Origin: Corynebacterium sp. NML130628
GTDB taxonomy: Bacteria > Actinomycetota > Actinomycetes > Mycobacteriales > Mycobacteriaceae
Length of the DNA stretch: 64,000 bases
Direction: 5' to 3'
NCBI RefSeq assembly: GCF_001875665.1
Contig: NZ_MLAL01000010.1
Location: forward strand, 1 to 64,000
The translations under genes were made by a program, and so were the position numbers. Below the pieces are notes generated by a model that worked only from the letters and a program-made list of their open reading frames with translations, searched no databases and was not told the origin of the DNA. Shown here in pieces: positions 23,541 to 31,332 of this stretch (its first letter is position 1; every line of letters begins with the position of its first letter).

Positions 23541-23975
23541 TAACACTGTGGTGAGTTTCCAGTAACGCCCGGGTGAGTATCGAGTAACACCCGGGCGTCG
23601 ACCATGAGCAGCTACTTTGTAGTGGCTTCTAAGCGCATGTTCGGACCTTGAAGCGTGATGATCTCAGCACCAACAACAAGCCGATTGAGTATCGACTCGG
23701 CGATGACAGCATCCGGGATGGACTTGTACCACTCATCGGGCGTGAACTGGGAGGTGACAATCGTCGATCCCCGATGTTCACGCTCAGCAAGAATGTTGAG
23801 CAGCTGGTGTGCTGTGGCAGCATCAATCGGTGTTGTTAAGAAGTCATCAAGAACGAGTACGTCTGCCAGGTGTAAGTCTTGAAGAAACTCCATGCGTGCT
23901 GTGTCATCATAGCGTAGCACCATCAGCTGGTTGGCCAGCGTGTCTGTGCGGAAGAAACGCACAGAGTAGTCGACC
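23539..23975 (-). mobile_element. IS21-family remnant (right end and part of istB)
   Basis: Three tandem 22-bp repeats (AGTAACRCCCGGGTGAGTATCG type) run from 23539 to about 23603, as expected for the multiple transposase-binding sites at IS21 ends. They are followed by the 3' half of istB. The istA gene, the left end and the 5' half of istB are absent. It separates the ABC operon from the two-component genes. Confidence 0.75.
23612..23962 (-). pseudogene. istB fragment (IS21 helper ATPase)
   Basis: About 116 codons match the C-terminal half of IstB: LHLADVLVLDDFLTTPIDAA (Walker B), STIVTSQFTPDEWYKSI and AESILNRLVVGAEIITLQG. The N-terminal half with the Walker A motif is missing (full IstB is about 250 aa), so it cannot act as the transposition helper. 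Confidence 0.8.
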
Positions 23976-23989
23976 GACCAGAAAAATTT

Positions 23990-24676
23990 CTACCACGACT
24001 TGCCCAATTTTGATTGGATCACTGTGATTGCCAAACTGAGTCTTGAGGTCGCGCCGAAGCGCGCGATGAGGTGGGAGACATGCTTTTTTACCGTCGCTTC
24101 GGAATACTTCATTGCGGAAGCTATTTCAGCATTAGATAGCCCCTGGCATATGTAATGTAGAATGCGCGCCTCTACCTTAGTAAGGTCCTCATAGGCTGAA
24201 AAGAAGTCCACTCGGTGGGATGCTGGGGGTGTGGAAACTTTGTCAGGGATGTAATCAACGAGTCTGCTCAGGGCCTGTGGAGATACCGTGATTCCGCCAG
24301 TGAGTGGGTCTCGAACTGCGGAAATAATTGCCTGTGGTCGTGAACTCTTAAGAACATAGCCAGCACCACCACCGGCCAGCACTCTGAGCATTGTCTCGTC
24401 ACTGTCAAGTGCAGTGATCGCTACGAATGGAGGCGGGTCCGTTCGCCGCTGAACCTCGCTCAACAACGTCACCCCGTCCATCTCCGGCATGTGAATATCG
24501 GCCAGAATGATATCGAGAGGGACGTTGTCGAGCACGGTGAGAGCCTCGACTCCATCGTGCGCTTCTGCCACAACGCGGATGTCTTTAGTAGTGGCGAAAT
24601 ACTGTCGGAATGAGGATAAGACCCGTGGGTCATCATCAACGAGAAGAACCTTTATTTGCGCAGTATGTTCGCTCAT
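23990..24676 (-). CDS. NarL/LuxR-type response regulator
   Basis: A 228-aa protein with a receiver domain (VLLVDDDPRVLSSFRQYF; phospho-acceptor Asp in DIILADIHMPEMDG; TALDSDETM) and a C-terminal LuxR helix-turn-helix (VEARILHYICQGLSNAEIAS, SEATVKKHVSHLIARF). ATG 24676 (MSEHTAQIKVLL) is chosen over an upstream frame to 24757 because the receiver begins directly after it. It starts 10 bp after the secreted-peptide gene and forms a pair with the histidine kinase upstream. The likely target is the neighbouring ABC operon. Confidence 0.85.
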   Translation of the reverse strand: MSEHTAQIKVLLVDDDPRVLSSFRQYFATTKDIRVVAEAHDGVEALTVLDNVPLDIILADIHMPEMDGVTLLSEVQRRTDPPPFVAITALDSDETMLRVLAGGGAGYVLKSSRPQAIISAVRDPLTGGITVSPQALSRLVDYIPDKVSTPPASHRVDFFSAYEDLTKVEARILHYICQGLSNAEIASAMKYSEATVKKHVSHLIARFGATSRLSLAITVIQSKLGKSW

Positions 24677-24686
24677 TTCTTGTAGC

Positions 24687-24908
24687 TTATTTGCTCCATG
24701 GCAGGGCTGGATGATGTTTACAGGAGAAGATATCGGTAATAGTGCCGACGATCGCAACAGCGTTATTTTCGATGTGGGACTCTTGGGGCTGGGAAATTTG
24801 CGGCGTTACGGAGACTTGTTCAGCCACCGCCGAGGGGGCGATTAGCAGGGTCAGGATTAATGCTGCTGTGAGGGGAGCAATGGAGCGAAGTCGACGGAAA
24901 GGGATCAT
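24687..24908 (-). CDS. Small secreted peptide encoded between kinase and regulator
   Basis: A 73-aa precursor: basic n-region (MIPFRRLRS), hydrophobic core (IAPLTAALILTLLIAPSAVA) with a probable signal peptidase I site after AVA, then a mature part of about 44 residues. That part contains an acidic middle and the end TDIFSCKHHPALPWSK, with a single cysteine. ATG 24908 is preceded by AGAGGA. Its position inside a kinase-peptide-regulator operon beside an antimicrobial-type ABC exporter suggests a pheromone, a bacteriocin or an extracytoplasmic sensor part. I recognise no family. Confidence 0.65.
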   Translation of the reverse strand: MIPFRRLRSIAPLTAALILTLLIAPSAVAEQVSVTPQISQPQESHIENNAVAIVGTITDIFSCKHHPALPWSK

Positions 24909-25028
24909 TCTCTGTCCTCTTTCTGCATCTAGGGGGCATCTCTGGGCTATCTCATTATCTCGCATCAAGTAGCCTCCGTTGCCCACAAGCGAAGGTTATA
25001 GACGAAAGTGACCACCGTTCTGGGGGTG

Positions 25029-26162
25029 TCATTGTTTCTGCTGAGGGATCCGTAACTCGGTATTCCATCGGGTGGAGCTTGAGACTGTCCGCATGTCGCC
25101 TCCGATGCCTTCGGCTAGCTGTGAAATAGCCGGAAGACCCAGTCCGGTGGTTAAATCCGATGCCGGTTTTCTGCTGCCAACAGTATTGATGAAGCTGATG
25201 GTGACATAGCCGTCGTGGTCCTCCACAGTGAGTGTCACTGTGGAACCGGGATTTGCGTACTTGATGATGTTGGTAGCCACTTCTTTCAGTACCTCTCGGA
25301 GTACGACAAGGCCATTTGGGTTAAGGGAAAGGGCCCGGAAAGAGCCCCTTGTTTCCACGGTGAAACCATGTGCTTTTAGGAAGCTGACTATCTGATGAAA
25401 CTGGTCGGCGGCAGATGGTTCCAAATCGCTAGAGCAGGATGAAGAGTCGCTGCTAAGAATACGCAGTAGACCCCGCACCTCTTTCATGGAATCGCGCGCC
25501 TGCTCTGCGATTGCAGCAAGTTCCACCTGGGTTTCAGCAGCAAAGCCTTGCTGCAGACTAAGCGTTTCTGCACGCATCACCACTGAGGTCAACGACGCTG
25601 CTACGGAGTCATGCAATGCTCTTGCTAACGATGCTCGGCGAGCTCGGATGTCATTATCCCACTGCTCCATCAAGTCTCTTCTCTGAATGATGACGCGGTA
25701 AAGGATGTGGCCGAGAAGAACTGCAGCTGCAAGGAATAACGCCCAGACGGTAGATGCCAGCAGATCAGGAGGAAACAGGACCCCTTCTGAAGGGTTGACT
25801 GAACCTGAGTACCAAATCAGGATACTTCCGGCTGCCGCCGCTGCTGTGTGGCCACGGTAGGCAACAACTGCAGCGACAAGCGGGGCAAAGAAGGTGAAGG
25901 CCGTGGCTCGGATATCTGGCTGTACCGATAAAAGAAGAAATAGAACGAGATATCCGGCCCAGGTAGGTAGCGGGAAACGAGGTACTGCAATGAGACATAA
26001 GAGATTCAATGCAGTCGCTGGAATCGTCCAGGGATTGGTAAAAGTACCAGGTTGCAGGAAAAAGTTACCTGCCACCGCCAGGATCCCTACGAGGCCAGTC
26101 CAGTAGGGGAGAGGCAAGGGCTTCAGCTTGGACCATATTTTTATCAATGATGCTGGCTTCAT
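25029..26162 (-). CDS. NarL-partner sensor histidine kinase (HisKA_3)
   Basis: A 377-aa kinase. About five N-terminal helices without a large outside loop occupy residues 15-135. The dimerization box RASLARALHDSVAASLTSVV carries the phospho-His. The ATPase domain has the N-box-like LREVLKEVATNIIKYANPGS and GLGLPAISQLAEGIGGDM. ATG 26162 is preferred (GGGG about 6 nt upstream, AGGAG slightly farther); a frame continuing to 26306 adds residues of non-native look. Kinases with intramembrane sensing like this often detect membrane-active peptides together with an ABC module, which would fit the neighbours. That link is inferred. Confidence 0.85.
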   Translation of the reverse strand: MKPASLIKIWSKLKPLPLPYWTGLVGILAVAGNFFLQPGTFTNPWTIPATALNLLCLIAVPRFPLPTWAGYLVLFLLLSVQPDIRATAFTFFAPLVAAVVAYRGHTAAAAAGSILIWYSGSVNPSEGVLFPPDLLASTVWALFLAAAVLLGHILYRVIIQRRDLMEQWDNDIRARRASLARALHDSVAASLTSVVMRAETLSLQQGFAAETQVELAAIAEQARDSMKEVRGLLRILSSDSSSCSSDLEPSAADQFHQIVSFLKAHGFTVETRGSFRALSLNPNGLVVLREVLKEVATNIIKYANPGSTVTLTVEDHDGYVTISFINTVGSRKPASDLTTGLGLPAISQLAEGIGGDMRTVSSSTRWNTELRIPQQKQ

Positions 26163-26355
26163 ATTTACCCCATACTCCTGAAGCTTCTTCTGACTGTCAG
26201 CAATCTTAGCTGTATGCGATTCTGAAGCTACAAAACGTAATTCCCTCTTACTTGTTTTCAGGCAGATACGACGACTCTTCTCCTGCAAAAGCACCTGTTG
26301 AAGCACTCGGTTAAAGACCGTCGGACTTCTAGACGCGTAATCCCCGGAAAAGTTT

Positions 26356-26373
26356 CTTGTAAATTAGTACAAG
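26356..26373. promoter_or_regulatory. Perfect palindrome upstream of the kinase operon
   Basis: CTTGTA-AATTAG-TACAAG, 6-bp half-sites with a 6-bp spacer, 194 bp before the kinase start. The spacing is suitable for a dimeric regulator, possibly the operon's own response regulator. I saw no second copy before the ABC operon. Confidence 0.35.
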
Positions 26374-26403
26374 CTTGCCGACACTCTCAACCAGCATACT
26401 GAG

Positions 26404-27580
26404 GTGAAGTGTCCTAGGTTTTATTCCGTTTGAGCAGACAGAAAAATCTGGAGTATGCCAAGATGATTTGACCAGGACGCAAAGGACCGTACTGCCCGCC
26501 TTATCGATGCTCGTATCTTGGTGGGCCGGAGACTATCCCCATGAGGATGCGTGCATGATCGTGGCACCGAAAACGCGAGGTTGCTCCGTGAAAATCCAGC
26601 GCTCCGCGATACTAATGAGGCACTAGGGCTGCCTCACCTTTCTGCGTCGGAAATAATCCAGTTCATCGATGAATACCGAATTCGTTTCTCTGTCGAGTTC
26701 ATCTGTGGGACGTTGAAAGATAGCCAAGCTAGTGGGTGCATCATATCGCTTGGTTATCGCCAGGCCAAGGCCTGCGGTTAAAGTGCTCGTCGCCATTGTG
26801 ATGTTTTGCTCGTTGAATGCATTAGTGCTATTCATCGGGCCCGGTGTCGGTGTGCGGAAATGGGGCATACTCTTCACCGTGACGAAATCGATGTCGGTCG
26901 TGAGCAAACTGCACGGTTGATGCGACAGGCCGACGTTTCTGACAAAAGCAAAAGCGGATCACAATCCGTAAGCCTAATGCGCCTCCTCTTCGCCAGGACT
27001 GGGTGGAGTGTGAATTCAAACCCAGGACCCGAACAATCTGCGAGTGGCAGACATTACGTATGCACGACGAAGAAAAGCTTCGTGTATGTCGCGTTTGCCA
27101 TTGGCGTTCATTCTCGACGGATCGTTAGATAGGCGTTATCAGATTCCATGCACACCGAAGTTTTACCGCTGCAAGCTCTCAGCCAGACGATCGCGTCTGC
27201 TGAAGAAACAACAGGTCTCAGTCACCACCCGGATCACGGGTCGCAGTATCTCGGCGTTGTCTACAACGAGCAACTCGCCCAGTACGGGTTCGCTGCTTCC
27301 ACCGGAACTGTTGGTGACACCTATGGCAATTGACAATGCTCTTGCTGTAATTGTGAACAGTTCCTACAAGAACGAGCTGATCCATACTCGCAGGTGAAAT
27401 GATGCTGTCGAGGGAAAATCGCGATATTCGAATGGGCGTCATTGTGGAACGAGACAAAGCTCCACCAAAGCTTGAGATACCGGAACCTGGTCGAGGTGGA
27501 AACCGAACTTTGGAAGCAGACCCCTCCACTGGCAATAGAAATTAAGGCAAAAACCTAGGAACAAAACCCGGAGCACTTCA
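26404..27580 (+). mobile_element. Decayed IS3-family element
   Basis: The left end TGAAGTGTCCTAGGTTTT and the right end (minus strand) TGAAGTGCTCCGGGTTTT are inverted repeats 1177 bp apart, a normal IS3 length. Between them are broken orfA and orfB remnants. The 3-bp flanks (gag and gtc) show no target duplication. Its terminal repeats match the solo end at 14466-14492 and the 56-bp element at 15730-15785. Confidence 0.75.
26551..27480 (+). pseudogene. IS3 transposase remnants (orfA and orfB)
   Basis: The first part keeps orfA/orfB signs (LRENPALRDTNEALGLPHLS; IQFIDEYRIRFSVEFICGTL). The later part keeps the integrase core (HHPDHGSQYLGVVYNEQLAQ, then YGFAASTGTVGDTYGN and, in another frame, SYKNELIHTRR). 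Several frame changes and stops separate these pieces and the first catalytic Asp region is unreadable. No functional transposase is possible. Confidence 0.75.
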
Positions 27581-27675
27581 GTCGCAGAGTACGCGCTCAA
27601 GAGTCAACGCCCTGCTGCTAACGGCACGCAAAGCAGAGCGTAGCTAGCAACTCTGGCGAGTACGTTCACATAAGC

Positions 27676-27702
27676 AAAGGCCCGCCACACGGCGGGCCTT
27701 TT
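27676..27702 (-). terminator. Terminator of pck
   Basis: A perfect 11-bp stem AAAGGCCCGCC/GGCGGGCCTTT with loop acac, followed by T residues on the minus strand's exit side (and TTTT on the plus side). It lies 22 bp past the pck stop. Confidence 0.88.
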
Positions 27703-27723
27703 ACCTTAGAGGCTTACTGCGAT

Positions 27724-29547
27724 TTACTTCGCGGCGTTGACGCGCTCCTCGAGCTTATCCAGCTGTTCGAAGATTTCCTTCGGAACGCGGTCGCCGAGGC
27801 CAGCGAAGTACTCGCGGGCATCCGCGACGTCGCCCTCCCACAGCTTCGGATCTGGGTAGAGGGCTTCCTTGACGTCCTCGATTGGCTCGTCGAGGCCCTC
27901 CAGGTCCAGGTCTTCCGCGCGGGCGGTGTAGCCGACCACGGTCTCGTCTGCGCCGACGCGACCTTCGATGCGGTCCACGATCCACTTCAGGACGCGGGAG
28001 TTCTCGCCGAAGCCTGGCCACAGGTAGCGGCCGTCCTCGCCGCGGCGGAACCAGTTCACCAGGAAGATCGCCGGCATGCGGTCGCCTCCTTCGCGACCCA
28101 TGTCGATCCAGTGCTGGAAGTAGTCACCGACGTTGTAGCCCATGAACGGCAGCATGGCCATCGGGTCGTGGCGCAGGGAGCCGACCTTCGCTTCTGCGGA
28201 GGCAGCGGTCTGGCCGGAGGAGAGCATCGCACCGATCAAGGTGCCGTGCTCCCAATCGTGCGCCTGGGTGACCAGTGGCACGGTGTCCGGGCGGCGTCCG
28301 CCGAAGAGGATGGCGTCGACCTTGACACCCTTCCAATCGTCGTACTCCGGTGCTGCCGTTGGGCACTGTGCGATCGGGGTGCAGTAGCGGGAGTTCGGGT
28401 GGGCGGCCTTCTCGCCGGACTCTGGGGTCCAGTCGTTGCCGTGCCAGTCCACGAGGTGTGCTGGGGCGTCGCCGTCCATGCCTTCCCACCAGACGTCGCC
28501 GTCGTCGGTGAGGCCGACGTTGGTGAACAGGGTGTTGCCCGGCTCCATGGTCTTCATGGCGATCGGGTTGGACTTGTAGTTCGTGCCAGGTGCAACGCCG
28601 AAGAAGCCGTTTTCTGGGTTGACGGCGTAGAGGCCGTCCTCACGCAGGTGCATCCAGGCGATGTCGTCGCCGACAACCTCGGAGGTCCAGCCCTCGAGCG
28701 ACGGGGTGAGCATTGCCAGGTTGGTCTTGCCACATGCGGACGGGAATGCGCCGGTGATGTGGTACACCTTGCCCTCTGGGGAGGTGAGCTTCAGGATGAG
28801 CATATGCTCAGCCATCCAGCCCTCTTCCTTCGCCATGACGGAGGCGATACGCAGGGCGAAGCACTTCTTCGCCAGGATTGCGTTGCCGCCGTAGCCGGAG
28901 CCGTAGGACCAGATTTCCTTGGTCTCTGGGAACTGGGAGATGTACTTCGTCTCATTGCATGGCCATGCGACGTCTTCCTCGCCTGGCTCGAGTGGCGCGC
29001 CGACGGAGTGGAGGCACGGTACGAACTTGTCGCCCTCGATCTTGTCCAGCGCTTCCTGGCCCATGCGGGTCATGACGCGCATGGACATGACCACGTATGC
29101 GGAGTCGGTGAGCTGTACGCCTAGCTTCGGGTCCGGGTCGCTGATTGGGCCCATGCAGAACGGCACAACGTACATGGTGCGGCCCTTCATGGAGCCGCTG
29201 AAGTGCTCGCGCATTTCCGCCTTGAGCTCGGCTGGGTCGCGCCAGTTGTTGGTTGGGCCTGCGCCGTCCTCATCTTCGGTGGCGATGAAGGTGCGGGACT
29301 CAACACGTGCGACGTCGGAAGGGTTCGAGCGTGCGAGGAAGGAGTTCGGGCGCTTCTCCTCGTTGAGCTTGATCAGCGTGCCCTTCTCTACCAGCTCGGC
29401 TGCGAGGCGGTCCCACTCTTCCTGGGATCCGTCCGCGAATACCACCTTGTCAGGATCGAAGAGGTCCACAGCCTCGTTGATCCAAGCAATGAGCTGTTCA
29501 TTGTCGGTTGGTACGTTGCCTTCGATGCGCTTCACGGCAGTGGTCAT
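27724..29547 (-). CDS. pck: Phosphoenolpyruvate carboxykinase (GTP)
   Basis: A 607-aa cytosolic enzyme converting oxaloacetate and GTP to phosphoenolpyruvate, CO2 and GDP in gluconeogenesis. Motifs: [13 protein letters not shown] at the N-terminus, [20 protein letters not shown], the P-loop [13 protein letters not shown] with the catalytic Cys of the GTP class, VGDDIAWM for metal binding, and FFGVAPGTN. Length is typical. ATG 29547 has AGGAG 5 nt upstream. The gene stands alone with its own terminator. In C. glutamicum pck is under carbon-source regulators; here G4/C4 clusters occur in the upstream region. Confidence 0.97.
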   Translation of the reverse strand: MTTAVKRIEGNVPTDNEQLIAWINEAVDLFDPDKVVFADGSQEEWDRLAAELVEKGTLIKLNEEKRPNSFLARSNPSDVARVESRTFIATEDEDGAGPTNNWRDPAELKAEMREHFSGSMKGRTMYVVPFCMGPISDPDPKLGVQLTDSAYVVMSMRVMTRMGQEALDKIEGDKFVPCLHSVGAPLEPGEEDVAWPCNETKYISQFPETKEIWSYGSGYGGNAILAKKCFALRIASVMAKEEGWMAEHMLILKLTSPEGKVYHITGAFPSACGKTNLAMLTPSLEGWTSEVVGDDIAWMHLREDGLYAVNPENGFFGVAPGTNYKSNPIAMKTMEPGNTLFTNVGLTDDGDVWWEGMDGDAPAHLVDWHGNDWTPESGEKAAHPNSRYCTPIAQCPTAAPEYDDWKGVKVDAILFGGRRPDTVPLVTQAHDWEHGTLIGAMLSSGQTAASAEAKVGSLRHDPMAMLPFMGYNVGDYFQHWIDMGREGGDRMPAIFLVNWFRRGEDGRYLWPGFGENSRVLKWIVDRIEGRVGADETVVGYTARAEDLDLEGLDEPIEDVKEALYPDPKLWEGDVADAREYFAGLGDRVPKEIFEQLDKLEERVNAAK

Positions 29548-29856
29548 AATCTCTCCTGGTCAAAATAGACAAACCTCTAGGACCTAAGCCTATCGAAATC
29601 GCGTCTGCGCTGGCCCTCGCCATATTTTTTCGACGCCCACCCCGGTCATAACCAGTGACATACTTCATAGATATGACCAAGAGTGAGCGCTGAAATAAGC
29701 CCCAAATAGGGGTGTGCCCGAACGGTGGAACGTCGATAAATATGGGGCATATGCAGCACAAACAACATTCATCCGCTGTGCAAACCCGAAAACAAACGTG
29801 ACTAGCCCCACATCCACCCCTTTCCGGGGGCGGCGGACCAAATTGCATTTCACTAC
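29548..29856. promoter_or_regulatory. Divergent control region of pck and trmB
   Basis: A -10-like TAGGCT (29592-29587, minus strand) precedes pck with a leader of about 35 nt. CCCCAAATAGGGG (29700-29712) is a perfect palindrome, and further G4/C4 clusters (29740, 29805, 29825) resemble the short G-rich sites bound by RamA-type regulators in corynebacteria. The assignment of a regulator is inference. No other gene is seen. Confidence 0.4.
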
Positions 29857-30639
29857 ATGGTGTGGACAATGAACACGATGAACATGTCTGAGAATTCACG
29901 CCCTGGCGTGGGCGAACTGCCCCACGGGCGGCCCCCACAAACCGAATTTGATACCGGCCTGGACTACCCACGCCTCGGCTCGGTGACCTTCCGTCGCGGC
30001 ACGCTGACGGACAACCAGGAGGCGCTCTTCGACGAGCATTGGCCGCGCTTGGGGCAGATGCTCAGCGACACTCCCATCGATGTCGACGAGTGGTTCGGTC
30101 GCACGGGCCACCCGACGATCCTCGAGATCGGCTCCGGCACCGGCACCTCCACCGCGGCGATGGCGCCGCTGGAGGCGGACACCAACGTGATCGCGGTCGA
30201 GCTGTACAAGCCGGGCCTGGCCAAGCTGCTCGGCTCCGTGGTGCGCGGCGAGATCGACAACATCCGCATGGTGCGCGGCGACGGCGTCGAGGTCCTGGCC
30301 CGCATGTTCGGCGAGGAAAGCCTCGACGGTGTGCGCATCTTCTTCCCCGACCCGTGGCCGAAAGCCCGCCACCACAAGCGCCGCATCATCCAATCGGGCA
30401 CGCTGAACCTCATCGCGACGCGCCTGAAGAAAGGCGGCGTGCTGCACGTCGCCACCGACCACGCCGACTACGCCGAGTGGATCGACGAACTCGTCAACGT
30501 GGAACCCATGCTGGAATACAAGGGTTGGCCGTGGCCAGAGGCGCCGTTGCTGACAGACCGACAGGTCATCACTAAATTCGAGGGGAAAGGGTTGGAACAA
30601 GACCACACGATCCGCGAATACCTCTGGGAGAAGAAGTAA
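29857..30639 (+). CDS. trmB: tRNA (guanine-N7-)-methyltransferase
   Basis: A 260-aa SAM-dependent enzyme forming m7G46 in tRNA. Motifs: SAM-binding [15 protein letters not shown], the TrmB signature [17 protein letters not shown], and the C-terminal [14 protein letters not shown]. Several in-frame ATGs lie at the start (29857, 29869, 29878, 29884); the true one is uncertain and no strong ribosome-binding site decides it. The NYN-domain gene follows after 3 bp. Confidence 0.93.
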   Translation: MVWTMNTMNMSENSRPGVGELPHGRPPQTEFDTGLDYPRLGSVTFRRGTLTDNQEALFDEHWPRLGQMLSDTPIDVDEWFGRTGHPTILEIGSGTGTSTAAMAPLEADTNVIAVELYKPGLAKLLGSVVRGEIDNIRMVRGDGVEVLARMFGEESLDGVRIFFPDPWPKARHHKRRIIQSGTLNLIATRLKKGGVLHVATDHADYAEWIDELVNVEPMLEYKGWPWPEAPLLTDRQVITKFEGKGLEQDHTIREYLWEKK

Positions 30640-30642
30640 ACC

Positions 30643-31323
30643 ATGCAGGACCTGCAGGACAAGACGCACCCCTACACGCCAGGCGCAGAGCCAGGCCCCG
30701 ACACCTACCTGCTCGTCTGGGACGCACCGAACCTTGACATGGGGCTCGGCGCGATCCTCGGCGGGCGGCCCTCCGGGTCGCAGCGGCCGCGTTTCGACGC
30801 CCTCGGGCACTGGCTGATCGGGCTCGCGGCGAAGGCCTCGCAGGAGACCGGCTCCACCATCGAGCCGGAAGCCACCGTGTTTACCAACGTCGCCTCCCAC
30901 AACGCCGAGTCGGTCCGCCCGTGGGTGGACGCGCTGCGCAACGTGGGTTTCGCGGTCTTCGCAAAGCCGAAGACCGCTGAGGATTCGGACGTCGATCAGG
31001 ACATGCTCACCCACATCCGCCGCCGTCTCGACGAGGGCGTGCTGCGCGGCGTCGTCGTCGCGTCTGCCGACGGCCAGAACTTCCAGGAGCCGCTCGAACA
31101 GCTCGCGGAGGACGGCCTGCCCGTGACCGTCATCGGGTTCCACGAGCACGCCGCGTGGGCCGTCGACTCCCCACTGCTGCGCTTCGTCGACCTCGAGGAC
31201 ATCCCGAACGTGTTCCTGGAGCCGCTGCCGCGCATCAACCTGGAATCCCTGCCGGACGGCGGCGCATGGCTGCAGCCGTTCCGCCCGCTGACCTCGTTGC
31301 TGCACAACACCAAGGAAAAGTAG
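30643..31323 (+). CDS. NYN-domain (LabA-like) protein
   Basis: A 226-aa soluble protein with the PIN-like NYN fold: LLVWDAPNLDMGLG with the first acidic residue, TVFTNVASHN, DVDQDMLTHIRRRL and VVVASADGQNFQEPLEQLAE with later acidic positions. NYN proteins are putative Mg-dependent RNases. It lies between trmB and cmpL1 in the conserved corynebacterial order. The ATG overlaps the trmB exit region, with GGAG about 12 nt before it. Confidence 0.85.
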   Translation: MQDLQDKTHPYTPGAEPGPDTYLLVWDAPNLDMGLGAILGGRPSGSQRPRFDALGHWLIGLAAKASQETGSTIEPEATVFTNVASHNAESVRPWVDALRNVGFAVFAKPKTAEDSDVDQDMLTHIRRRLDEGVLRGVVVASADGQNFQEPLEQLAEDGLPVTVIGFHEHAAWAVDSPLLRFVDLEDIPNVFLEPLPRINLESLPDGGAWLQPFRPLTSLLHNTKEK

Positions 31324-31332
31324 GAGCTGGCC

